Assembly: GCA_965206775.1 (NCBI GenBank)
Contig: CBDBKU010000003.1
Span: 930,001 to 994,000 of the forward strand
DNA from: VXMF01 sp965206775
GTDB lineage: Bacteria > Acidobacteriota > Terriglobia > Bryobacterales > UBA6623
DNA length: 64,000 nt
Reading direction: 5' to 3'
The notes under the pieces were generated by a model, which ran no database searches, was not told the origin of the DNA, and saw only the letters and a program-made list of their open reading frames with translations. Both the position numbers and the translations under genes were made by a program. Of this stretch, positions 19,000 through 28,200 are shown piece after piece (position 1 is the stretch's first letter; each line of letters starts with the position of its first letter).

Positions 19000-21687
19000 T
19001 CAGTTCTCGACTTCGCGTTCGAGGGCAGCCAGATTCTCCGCAAGCTGCCGGGCCTGGTCACGCAAGATCGCCAGCCGCTCGGCAATCGTCGGCGGAGCAG
19101 GCTGCTCGCCAGCCGCTTCGGCAGCGGCAGCGAGGGCAGCTGTGGCACTTTCCAGCTCAAGGTCTCCCAGCTTGGCCAGCGCAAGTTCGAACGTGTCCTC
19201 GTAGACCAGACGATCCCCCATCGCGAGAACGACCTTGCGGAGCTGCGGCATGCGAGCCGATTCCGCTTGGATGTAGATTGACTCGACGTACAAGAAGTTG
19301 TTGCCGACGGGCAGGGCGATCATCTCGCCGCGCAGGACACGGGATCCCTGCTGGTTCCATAACGTCAGGTCACGCGCAATCTGCTGCTCCTGGTTGATCT
19401 GGGCCTCGATTTGATTCGGCCCGTAGACCAGCTCCTGCTTCGAGAGCTGGTAGAAGACCAGCTCTCCCAAGTTCTCGCCGTCGCAGCGCGCGGCCATCCA
19501 TCCGATGAGGTTGTCCTTGTTGCTTGGTGTGAACGGCAGGATCAGGAGGAACTCCGGCTCGGTCATGCCGGGTAGCGTGGCGACGATATAGGTCGGCTGC
19601 ATGCGTTCGGCGAGATCCGTGTCTCCGGCCAGGCTTTTTCCGACGTCCCAGATGTCCTCCTTGTTGTAGAAGACGGTGGGATCGTTCATGTGGAAGTTCC
19701 GGTAGAGCTCTGCCTGGATGTTGAAGATGAGATCCGGATAGCGGAGATGGGCGCGAATCGAGGCTGGCATAGCCTCCATCGGATGGAACAGGCCAGGAAA
19801 CAGGTTTGCATAGGCCTGGATGATTGGATCCGAGTCGTCGAACAGGTAGATCTTCGTGGTGCCGTGGTAGGCGTCCACGGTCGCCTTCACTGCGTTGCGG
19901 ATATAGTTGACCTCGGAATCAAACTGGCCGACGCGGATCGGCTGCGAGTAGGGATGCACGTCGGAGGTGGTATACCCGTCGAGGATCCACACCAGCCGTC
20001 CGTCGTCCGCAATCATCAGGTACGGATCCGGCTCCCAGTCGATGAAACTCGCCAGATGCTCGAGCCGCTCGCTGACGTTGCGGTAGATCATCATTCGGCT
20101 GTTCTCATTCGTCAGTCCGGTGAAGAGGATGTTGTACTCCCCTTCCCGAACTGCGGCGGCGAGGCGAGCCGGGACAGAGTGGATCGGGAATCCGCCCTTG
20201 CCCGCGTAGTGCGAGGTGACGTTCTGGTTTTCCTGGGGGTAGTCGAATTCTTCCTGATCCGTGCCGACGAACACCGGATCGTGAGTTAGCTCGCCGTAGT
20301 AGAGCTCGGGCTGCTCGATCTTGATGTCAGGAATCTTGATGACCGGCGGCGCGTCTTGGATGAGCAGCACCGGGAGGCCGTCGGGAGTCGTGCGGTTGAC
20401 CTCGGAGGTGACGACTCCGTAACCGTGCGTGTATACCCAGTGACGGTTAATCCAAGTGTGCGCCTCGGCCGAAAGAGCGTCGACGTCGATTTCGCGCGGA
20501 GAGAGCAGCAGTTGCTTGACCTTGCCATCGATCTGGTACCGGTCAATGTCCATGTCCGCGAAGCGGTAGTACAGGCGCAGCGCCTGAATCTGGGTGATGG
20601 TGTCGGTGTAAGCTTTCTCGTCCCAAAGGCGGATGTTGTCGACCAGAGTGGCATTCGCCTCGACGTCGAGCGTGGGATTCTCGCTTAGCGAGAGGAATTC
20701 TTCCTTGCCCGTATTGAGGGCGTAGGCCTGCCGGGTCGCTTGGATGTGGCGATCGATGTAGTCGCGCTCCAGCGTGAGTTCGTTAGGGCTCACGTAGAGC
20801 ACCTGGACAGCCAGCGGCAGGGCGAGGTGGAGGACGAAAGCGCCTCCCACAATGTAGGCCGTGGCCTTGAGCCGCGCGGTGGCGACGAGCGGAATGGCAA
20901 GGAGCAAGGCAATGACGACCAGCCAGCGCAGCGGCAGCCGCCATGCCTCGTCGAGATAGTCCATGCCCACCATGAAGGAGTGGTCGGTCAGCAGGAGGCT
21001 GTACTGGCCCAGATAGAACCAGGCGGCCAAACCGGCCAGCCCGAGGCAAGCAATGATCTTGGCAAAGTTAGTCTTCGTGGCGCCCGGCAGCAGCAGTGGC
21101 TGCGGCCCAAGATCGAATTCCTCGAGGCTCCCTCCGTCGGCCCGGAATCGCTTGAATTGCTGGAATATCTGCCAGCCTCGACCCGAAGCCCAGAAGACGG
21201 CAATGCCGACGAACGCGAGCGTGAAAAGATACTTGACCAGCAGTTTGAGGAACGGTAGATCGAAGAGATAGAACGCCAGGTTCTGGCCAAAGATCGGATC
21301 GACCCAGTGCCCAGTGCCTGCTGCGATGCCGCGCGAGCCGACATAGGCCATCACCACCCAGGCCTCGACCTGCGAGCCGATGAAGACCATAGCCGCTACC
21401 AGAAGAGCTACGGGAACAATCTTTCGGTACAGCGAATAGGAGGCCGTGTTCGCGCCGCCGAACGCCGTGCCCCGGCGGTGCGCCCACAGCAGTGCCGCCC
21501 ACGCGAGAAGCGTCGCGAGCACGGTGGGCACGATCTTGTACAGAAGGATGCTGAACCAAGTAGGAACCTGGCCGACCTCCGACCACCAGAAATACTCGAC
21601 GGCAAAATCCGCAATTCCTCGGGCGCTACCGAAGAGGAGGACGAGGGCGAACGCCACGAGTAGGAAGCGCAGTTGTCGGGGAGGCAT
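19000..21687 (-). CDS. UPF0182 family large integral membrane protein
   Basis: An 895-residue protein with about seven hydrophobic segments in the first 320 residues, followed by a large soluble domain, exactly the UPF0182 (COG1615) plan. Conserved family stretches are visible, for example WWSEVGQ near residue 36, the YDxH-type segment NELTLERDYIDRHIQATRQAY, TWINRHWVYTHGYGVV and PDIKIEQPELYYGE. The C-terminus is rich in Ala/Glu. Its function is not established in any organism that I know of. AGGAG lies 6 bases before the ATG. It converges on the lipoprotein gene with only 15 bases between the stop codons. Confidence 0.92.
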   Translation of the reverse strand: MPPRQLRFLLVAFALVLLFGSARGIADFAVEYFWWSEVGQVPTWFSILLYKIVPTVLATLLAWAALLWAHRRGTAFGGANTASYSLYRKIVPVALLVAAMVFIGSQVEAWVVMAYVGSRGIAAGTGHWVDPIFGQNLAFYLFDLPFLKLLVKYLFTLAFVGIAVFWASGRGWQIFQQFKRFRADGGSLEEFDLGPQPLLLPGATKTNFAKIIACLGLAGLAAWFYLGQYSLLLTDHSFMVGMDYLDEAWRLPLRWLVVIALLLAIPLVATARLKATAYIVGGAFVLHLALPLAVQVLYVSPNELTLERDYIDRHIQATRQAYALNTGKEEFLSLSENPTLDVEANATLVDNIRLWDEKAYTDTITQIQALRLYYRFADMDIDRYQIDGKVKQLLLSPREIDVDALSAEAHTWINRHWVYTHGYGVVTSEVNRTTPDGLPVLLIQDAPPVIKIPDIKIEQPELYYGELTHDPVFVGTDQEEFDYPQENQNVTSHYAGKGGFPIHSVPARLAAAVREGEYNILFTGLTNENSRMMIYRNVSERLEHLASFIDWEPDPYLMIADDGRLVWILDGYTTSDVHPYSQPIRVGQFDSEVNYIRNAVKATVDAYHGTTKIYLFDDSDPIIQAYANLFPGLFHPMEAMPASIRAHLRYPDLIFNIQAELYRNFHMNDPTVFYNKEDIWDVGKSLAGDTDLAERMQPTYIVATLPGMTEPEFLLILPFTPSNKDNLIGWMAARCDGENLGELVFYQLSKQELVYGPNQIEAQINQEQQIARDLTLWNQQGSRVLRGEMIALPVGNNFLYVESIYIQAESARMPQLRKVVLAMGDRLVYEDTFELALAKLGDLELESATAALAAAAEAAGEQPAPPTIAERLAILRDQARQLAENLAALEREVEN

Positions 21688-21802
21688 CGTTCTCCTAGGA
21701 TACTCGCCCCCGCCGGGTTCAACTCATCCGTGATCATCTGGTGCAGGACAGCCTCTTGAGGCCGTGAGGGTCCGTCGCTCCCGCCTGCGATAATTCCTGG
21801 CA

Positions 21803-22155
21803 ATGCTTTCTCGTGGTTGGCTGCTCGCCCTAGTCTCGGTGGCGCTTCACGCCCAGACGGCATCACGCCCCAATATCGTGGTCTTTCTCTCTGACGATAT
21901 GGGCTGGGAGCAGGTCGGCTTCAACGGTGGGAAGGAGGTTCGGACGCCCAATATTGACCGCATCGCTGAGGAGGGAGTCAAGCTCACCCAGTTCTACGTT
22001 CAGCCGATCTGTTCACCGACTCGCGCATCCCGCTTACCGGCCGGTATGCCTGGAAGAACGGCATGGAAGTCGGACCTATCGCACCTCTACCCGTCCACTA
22101 TTCCTTAGCCACCCCAGAGCACGGGCATGCCTCCCTAGCGGCCGTTGCCATCTAG
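21803..22155 (+). pseudogene. Frameshifted and truncated sulfatase
   Basis: A normal sulfatase start: signal peptide LSRGWLLALVSVALHAQ, then RPNIVVFLSDDMGWEQVG, NIDRIAEEGVKLTQFYV and the formylglycine motif CSPTRAS. At about 22033 one base is missing; reading continues in the next frame as TGRYAWKNGMEVG, the usual sulfatase continuation, and stops at 22155. The remaining two thirds of the gene are absent, and a transposase element begins some 350 bases further on. Whether the frameshift preceded the truncation cannot be told. Confidence 0.88.
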
Positions 22156-22535
22156 GAACGCATGCAGCGATCCGAACTCGGCGTCCAGGACGGCTGCTTG
22201 CTACAGCGGGTCGGGTTGTCTTCGAGGAGCCGTCGTTTCCATTCGCTCATCGTGGACTATACCTTGTCCGGGCCGACAGGAACACACTTCGCTTCTTCGA
22301 TGGCGCAGCCGGGCGCACCGATCCAGTTAGGAATGCGACAACATTCTCGCGAAGCCCTGTTTGTGCCTCGCGCGCCAGAGAGCGGGATCTCGTGCGTCGC
22401 ATGCGGGGAATCCGTATTCCCGGCTGGCATGGCCCCCCGGGACCGGCCCAATGGCACTAACTTTAGGATTTTGCCTACTGACTTAAGGATTTAGGCTTCG
22501 ACGGAGCCTGCGGCAGCCTTGCGGGTCCCAGGCGG
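22156..22535. other. Junction between broken sulfatase and DruA-transposase element
   Basis: No supported gene. Two near-identical short motifs, ACTTTAGGATTT and ACTTAAGGATTT, occur at 22457-22495 and may belong to the end of the adjacent transposable element, but no matching inverted copy was found on the other side. One frame around 22250-22330 (YLVRADRNTLRFFDG) could be a scrap of the sulfatase C-terminus. Confidence 0.35.
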
Positions 22536-24767
22536 CTAGGCTGGGGTGGGTTTGCGCCTGGACCATTTGGGGGCCGGTTGCTTGGAGCGCCTCGGGTACG
22601 AGCGGTTCGGGCGGGGCTTGCGCCGGCCGATCCCGACGCACTCGGCGATGCGCGTGACGGTGTCGCGGACGAACTCGGTGTGGCGCAGCAGCAAGGCTTC
22701 CAGATGCCGGGACAGGACGGCCAGGCTGTGCTTGAAGTTGGCCTGCGGGGGCGGCTTGCCGTCGGCCGGGCCGGCCGCCTGGCACAGGGCGGCGTCGCGG
22801 TTGGTGAAGCAGCGCGTCATCGCGATGAGATTGAAGTGCGCGAACAGTTCCTGCTTGACCAGGTCCTCGGTGCGGCCGTGGAACTGGTCGACCTCCAGGA
22901 ACTGCTTGCTGATTTTATACAGTTCTTCGATTCCCCACCTCGCATGGTAGAGATCGGCCAGTGCGGCGACGCTGTAGCGCCGGGGGTCGAGCAGGGTGGT
23001 GCCGAGGATGTACTCGGTCCCGCCGTGCGTGTACTTGACCAGGCGCAGCGGGACGGGTCGCCAGTGGGTGCGGGGCTGCTTGCGGCGCAACTCGCGCAGG
23101 GCATCGGGGCCGGGGAAGATCTCGGCCACGGTATCGGTTTGGTCGCTGGCGATGAAGCGGTCGAGGGCCTGGCCGGCCTTGCGGCGGATGCGGAAGACGG
23201 CCTGCAGGCCGCGCTGGCGATGGGCGCAGAGCAGTTCGAAGCCGTAATAGCCGCGGTCGTAGACGACGACGTCAGGCGGTGCCAGGGCCTGCAGATGGGC
23301 GAGCGCGGCGGCGCGCTCGTTGCCGTGGGCGAGCAGGTCGAAATCGACGGGCAGCTTCGAGTGCAGGCGGTACAGGCAGCTGAGCAGGCCTTGCGGGTAG
23401 TGCGCCTGCTCGCTGGGCAGGGCGTAGCCGGCCGCCAGCAGCGGGCGGGGCAGGTTCAGCTTCGAGCCGTCGACGGCGAAGACGCGGTGGCCCTGCCAGA
23501 GGGGGCCGGGCTGGTCGGCGCGGAGGAGGATCTCGGCGTGGAACTGCAGGAAGACGCCGGGCTGGACCTTGCGCCTGGCGCGGACCATGGCCGCGTCGGA
23601 GACCGGCAGCGCCTGCGGCAGGGGCACCGCGAGGGCGCGGCAGTGGTCCCACAGTTCGGCCAGCGTGGCGGTGTAGCCCTGGCGGCGGGGCGCGAACACC
23701 AGGCGGAACACGAACAGCATCACCAGCAGGGTGTTGAGCACGCGCCGGCGCACTTGCCAGAGCTGGTCGTGGGCGGTGGCGACGGCGCCGAGCGCGCCGA
23801 TCAGGTCCTGCCACAGGCGCACGAAGGCCTCGTCGGGGGCCGCAGCCTGCGGTGCGGGCGGGCGTGGCGGCCTGGGCTTGCGGGGGCGCGGCCCGTGCAG
23901 CAGGATCTCGCGGCAGTGCTGCGACAAGGGATACACGTAGACGTCCTTGCGGGTCCGCCCCTCGTCGGGGCGGCCCCGGGTCTGGCCCAGGCGCAGCCAG
24001 TTGGCGGCGCGATAGCAGACGCCGCCGAAACGCTCCGGATCGACGAACGTCTCGATCAGGACCGGCCGGCAGCCGTAGCGGCTGTGCCAGTCCTGCGGGA
24101 GCTGCTGGACGGCCAGCGACAGCGCATGACTGGCCAGGTTCTTGACCTGGACCCAGGGGAACAGCAGGAAGCGAGGCTGCCCGACCGCCAGCTGCAAGTG
24201 CTGCTTGTACTCGCCCTCGCGCCAGCCGACCCACGCGTCCCGGCAGGCCAGCGAGCGGGTCGCCTGGCTGAACAGCAGGCAGCCCAGCGGGCGCTCGTGC
24301 CGGTCGAGCAGGAAATAGCGCAGGTGCGGGCCGAGCGGCTGGCGGTAGCCCAGGTAGTGATGCCGGTCGACGTATTCGTTGAACAGCCCGGCCTGCTCCG
24401 GGCCCTCCGCCTGTTGCAGGCGCAGCGGAGCCAGGTCCCGCAGGTCGGCCTCGATGCGCGGCTGCGGGTCCGTGCGCGAGGTCCGCGCAATCGGCTTGCG
24501 CCTCGCGTGCCTTTTCTCCTCGCGCTTCGGCGGCAGCGTCAGGATGCCCTCCTTGTCCAGCGCCTCGAGCAGGCCCAGGGCGGCTGCGACGCTGTTCTTG
24601 CCTGCGGGGGTCCGCCAGCGCAGGTGCTCGCAGATCGTCTGCGCCAGTTCCTTGCGGGCCAGCGCCGGGAACGTCGCCACCGTCTCCTGGACCTGGGCGA
24701 TCTGCCGACGCGTGAAGCGCCTGCCGAAGAAGGTGGTGGACTGGAGATTCTCGATGCGGGGGTCCAT
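22536..24767 (-). CDS. DruA-like (DUF4338) domain fused to an IS4-type DDE transposase
   Basis: A 743-residue two-part protein. Residues 1-60 (STTFFGRRFTRRQI, TICEHLRWRTPAG) and about 110-285 (YVDRHHYLGYRQPLGPHLRY, LGCLLFSQATR, VLIETFVDPERFGG) match the DUF4338/DruA family known from Druantia anti-phage systems. After a Pro-rich linker (292-310), residues 330-690 form an IS4-type transposase with D433 (AVDGSKLN), D504 (VVYDRGYYG) and E614 inside an intact Y607-R610-E614-K621 signature. All catalytic positions are present. The element's terminal inverted repeats could not be delimited. A third copy of the N-terminal domain lies at 63818. The role of DruA in transposition is inference. Confidence 0.88.
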   Translation of the reverse strand: MDPRIENLQSTTFFGRRFTRRQIAQVQETVATFPALARKELAQTICEHLRWRTPAGKNSVAAALGLLEALDKEGILTLPPKREEKRHARRKPIARTSRTDPQPRIEADLRDLAPLRLQQAEGPEQAGLFNEYVDRHHYLGYRQPLGPHLRYFLLDRHERPLGCLLFSQATRSLACRDAWVGWREGEYKQHLQLAVGQPRFLLFPWVQVKNLASHALSLAVQQLPQDWHSRYGCRPVLIETFVDPERFGGVCYRAANWLRLGQTRGRPDEGRTRKDVYVYPLSQHCREILLHGPRPRKPRPPRPPAPQAAAPDEAFVRLWQDLIGALGAVATAHDQLWQVRRRVLNTLLVMLFVFRLVFAPRRQGYTATLAELWDHCRALAVPLPQALPVSDAAMVRARRKVQPGVFLQFHAEILLRADQPGPLWQGHRVFAVDGSKLNLPRPLLAAGYALPSEQAHYPQGLLSCLYRLHSKLPVDFDLLAHGNERAAALAHLQALAPPDVVVYDRGYYGFELLCAHRQRGLQAVFRIRRKAGQALDRFIASDQTDTVAEIFPGPDALRELRRKQPRTHWRPVPLRLVKYTHGGTEYILGTTLLDPRRYSVAALADLYHARWGIEELYKISKQFLEVDQFHGRTEDLVKQELFAHFNLIAMTRCFTNRDAALCQAAGPADGKPPPQANFKHSLAVLSRHLEALLLRHTEFVRDTVTRIAECVGIGRRKPRPNRSYPRRSKQPAPKWSRRKPTPA

Positions 24768-24783
24768 GGCAGCGCCCAGGAAA

Positions 24784-24827
24784 CCGGTTCCTAGCTACCA
24801 TCGCAAATCCGGCCCAGGATGTCAAGG
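24784..24827 (-). promoter_or_regulatory. Upstream motif shared with the IS66/DruA element
   Basis: Read on the minus strand, the bases just before the fusion gene are CTTGACAT then CCTGGGCC, followed by TTGCGATGGTAGC. The plus-strand sequence at 61936-61978, before the IS66 transposase, reads CTTGACTT, CCTGGGCC, TTGCCATCGTAGG in the same order. It could be a shared promoter or transposase-binding end. TTGACA/TTGACT would be a good -35, but the spacing to the TAG-box (22-23 bases) is too long for an ordinary promoter. Confidence 0.5.
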
Positions 24828-25268
24828 GCTTTTTTGAGGCCGGTCAGAAAACGCTGTAAGTGCTTCTGAATCCACGTCTTGGATGTCTACCAGGAAACCC
24901 GGCTACCGTCTTGCCTATGTCAGGGACATTGGGGACCGGCCCCAGCGGGCCTCCTCTGCAACGGTGCTGTTGCGAGGGCGCCGGGGGCAATTTCGGCGAG
25001 CCTGCGGAGTCGCAGTTCCGCGAACGGTCCAGCCGGATCTGCTCGTTGCCCGGAAACCGGCATGCGGAGGCGAGTATCGCCGTCTTGTGAAATCTCCCCA
25101 GGGCGTCCTCGCCGTCGCCGCACGCTCGCGCTGCAGCCTGCCATGGTCCGCCTCCCGGCATGAATGAGGGCACTGCGGTGCGGACCCCCGCATGGGTTTA
25201 GACCGAATCCAATGCCCGCTCAAGCCCGCCTGTTCGCGAGCTGCGCTGTGGCAGACTGCGGGCGGCGA
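24828..25268. other. Intergenic, nothing recognised
   Basis: About 440 bases between the transposase element and the 3' end of the SNF2 gene. Several open frames of 70-110 codons overlap on both strands, typical of GC-rich non-coding DNA; none is convincing. Confidence 0.4.
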
Positions 25269-28200
25269 TCAGGACTCCCGTAGTAGCGCGAGCAGCTCGT
25301 CCGCGGACATTTTCCCGCTCATGTCGGCCCCTTCAAGGAGATTGTCCGCGAGATCACGCTTTGCAGCATGCAGATCCACAATCTTTTCCTCGATCGTGTC
25401 CTTCATCACAAACCGGTAGACGGTCACGGGACGTGTCTGGCCGATGCGATGCGCCCGGTCCGAGGCTTGGTCTTCCACGGCTGGGTTCCACCACGGGTCT
25501 AGGTGGAGCACGTAGTCGGCCGCGGTGAGGTTGAGTCCCTGCCCTCCCGCCCTCAGGCTGATCAGGAACAGGTCCCCGTTGCCGGCCTGGAAAGCATCCA
25601 CTTCGCGCTTGCGGTCGCGAGCCGGAGTGCTTCCGTCGAGGTAGCGGTACGAAATGCCCCGCCGGTCAAGATGCTCCCGCACGATTCTGAGGTGGCCCAC
25701 GAACTGGCTGAACACTAGCGCCTTGTGACTGTTGTCTATCAGTTCCGCGACGGTCTCGGAGAATGCCTCCAGCTTCGATCCAGGGATCTCAATGTCCGGC
25801 GCGAGCAGCCGGGGATGACAGCACGCCCTGCGGAGCCTCATGATCTCGGCAAGGATTTGCAGATGGCTCTTCCCGTCCCCTGCACCCAGCCCGCCGAGCG
25901 AGCCGATGGCACGCTGGCGCACGGCCTCGTAGAAGGTCCTCTCCGGCTCCGACATCTCGACCCGTACGGTAATCTCGGTTCGCGCGGGCAGCTCGTCCAG
26001 GACCGCCGTCTTGGTCCGTCGCAGGATGAACGGCTGGATCAATCGCTTCAGCCGCCTACGGGCGTCTTCGCTGGACCGCTGCTGGATGGGGGAGGCGAAC
26101 TTCTTGCCGAAGGACTGGGAAGAGCCGAGAAGGCCCGGATTGATGAAGTTGAACAGGTTCCAGAGCTCACCCAGGTGATTCTCGATAGGCGTTCCGGTGG
26201 TGATCATCCGGAAGGATCCTGTCAGCCTCATCGCGGCTCGGGAGCGCATCGTTTCCCGGTTCTTGATGGCCTGGGCCTCGTCGAGCACGATCATCTCCCA
26301 CCGGACTGCGGCCAGCCGGTCGGCCTCCTGATGCAGCAGGCCGTAGCTGCAAATGACCACGTCGAAGGGGCCGGCGGCCTTGAGCGCCTTGTCCCGATCG
26401 CCATGGCCGAACTGGGCCGGCCTGAGCGTGGGCGTGAACCGTCGCGCCTCGTCGATCCAGTTCGAACAGACCGACGTGGGCGCCACCACGAGCGTCGGCC
26501 CGGCGGGAGCGCGTGCCAGCGCGACGGTCAGCGCCTGCACGGTCTTTCCGAGTCCCATGTCGTCCGCCAGGCACGCGCCGGCCCCCCAGGCCGCGAGCCG
26601 CGTGGCCCACTGGAAGCCTCTCGCCTGATAGTCCCGTAGCTCTGCCTGCAAGGTAGACGGCAGTGCCGGGTCGAGTGCCTGCGCTTCGCGGAATCCGCGC
26701 AGGCGCTTCTCCCAACTGCGGTCGGCGTCAACCGTGCCGGCCTCCTCGATCAGAGGCTCGATTGCGGGTGCCCTCGAGTGATGGAAGCGAAGGCCCTTGC
26801 TGTCGCGGTCGAGGTACGCGGCGAGTTCCTCGACACGCTGGCGGAACCGGCCTGAGAGGGCGAGAAAGCCCTTGTCTCTTAGCGGCAGGAAGCGCCCCTC
26901 CGACTGCGCGATGAGCTCCAGCAGCTCGCCGAGCTGCATGACGAGGCCTGAATCCAGCCGCAGCTCCCCCTCGACGCCGAACCAGTCCTGCTTCTTGCGA
27001 AGCTTCAGCGAAAGGTTGCTTGCCCCTGCGCGATGCTGGATTCGCATTGTTTCGCCCTTGGGCCAGGCCACGGAGACTTGGTCTCCGAGGGCATGCAGTT
27101 CGTCGAGCAGCTCGAGACACAGTCCAGGATCGGGCAGGATCCACCCGGCTCCGTCCCAGTCCGCTCTTTGGAGCGACGGGCATGAAGCCACTGCCTCGCG
27201 ATGCCGCCGCATCTCCTCGGCGGGATTCCGGCGCGCCCGCGTTCTCCGGCCCCCTACCGTCGCGAAGACCACTTCGCCCCCTATTCCCGGTGAGTACGTG
27301 GGCCCGTCTCCGATGAACGGACGGACCAGCGGCTCCGTCCGCAAGCCGTCCTCATAGGGCATCAGCTGGAATAGCGGAGTGGAATCAGCGACGACGTCCT
27401 CCGCTTCCGCCTCGCCGCCGTCGATGTCGGAGTGAACCGTGACCAGGGCGCTCACGGACGACACGGCATGTACAATTTCGTCCCTCGCGCCGGCAGGGGC
27501 GACTAGGCCCTTCATGCCGATCACGGCCAGAATCTCCCGGTGGGTCGGACCGAACGCGGTCACGGTGAGGCGCGTCGGGGACTCGGCATTTGTAGCGACC
27601 CAGCCCTCGACGGGAAACTCCGGAACCAGTGCAATCTTCACCCTTGCTCCGCTCGTGGTCACGCGCAGCTCGGGCTCGGCTCGCACCACTTCCACGCGGG
27701 TGCCGGGTGAATCGGCCCGGAACACCAGAGGATGCCCAGCGAGTTGCGCGAGCCCACCGTCGACGTCCAGACTGTAAGTGAAGCGCCCGGATTGCCCCGT
27801 CGGTTCGGCCTCGATCGCCTGACAAACACGCTCGTCCTGCAATGTCATGAACGCGAGGTCTGTCCTGGAATGCAGCCTCTTGAGCGTCACGGCCTTGCCC
27901 TTGGACCACCTGCCCGCCGGACTGACCTTCTGCTCGTAGGCCTGCACCGACCGCGCCTTGCCTTCACTGGCGATCCTCCATGTCAGCCTCGACGCCGATC
28001 CGGAAGCGGAGGATCGGTTGCCGACCATCTCGACCATCTGCGCGAGCCCCCGCAGGCCTCTCTGCCAAGGCTGCTCCTCTTGCATCGCTTCCAGAACGGA
28101 TACTGTTCCGAGTCGCTCGTGACCGTTCGGCGAACGACTTGATCCCTGGCCGTCGGAGAGCAGGCGAGCCTCCAACTGCGCGCACTCGGCGGCGACCCAG

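Noticed and set aside
22578..24794. Very long plus-strand frame opposite the DruA-transposase gene, and a second minus-strand one
   Set aside because: Shadow frames of a very GC-rich gene; composition is low complexity (Ala, Gly, Arg, Gln) and only the minus-strand frame at 22536-24767 has recognisable domains.
24784..24827. Ordinary sigma-70 promoter before the DruA-transposase gene
   Set aside because: The distance from TTGACA to the TAG-like box is about 22 bases, too long; kept only as a shared motif.
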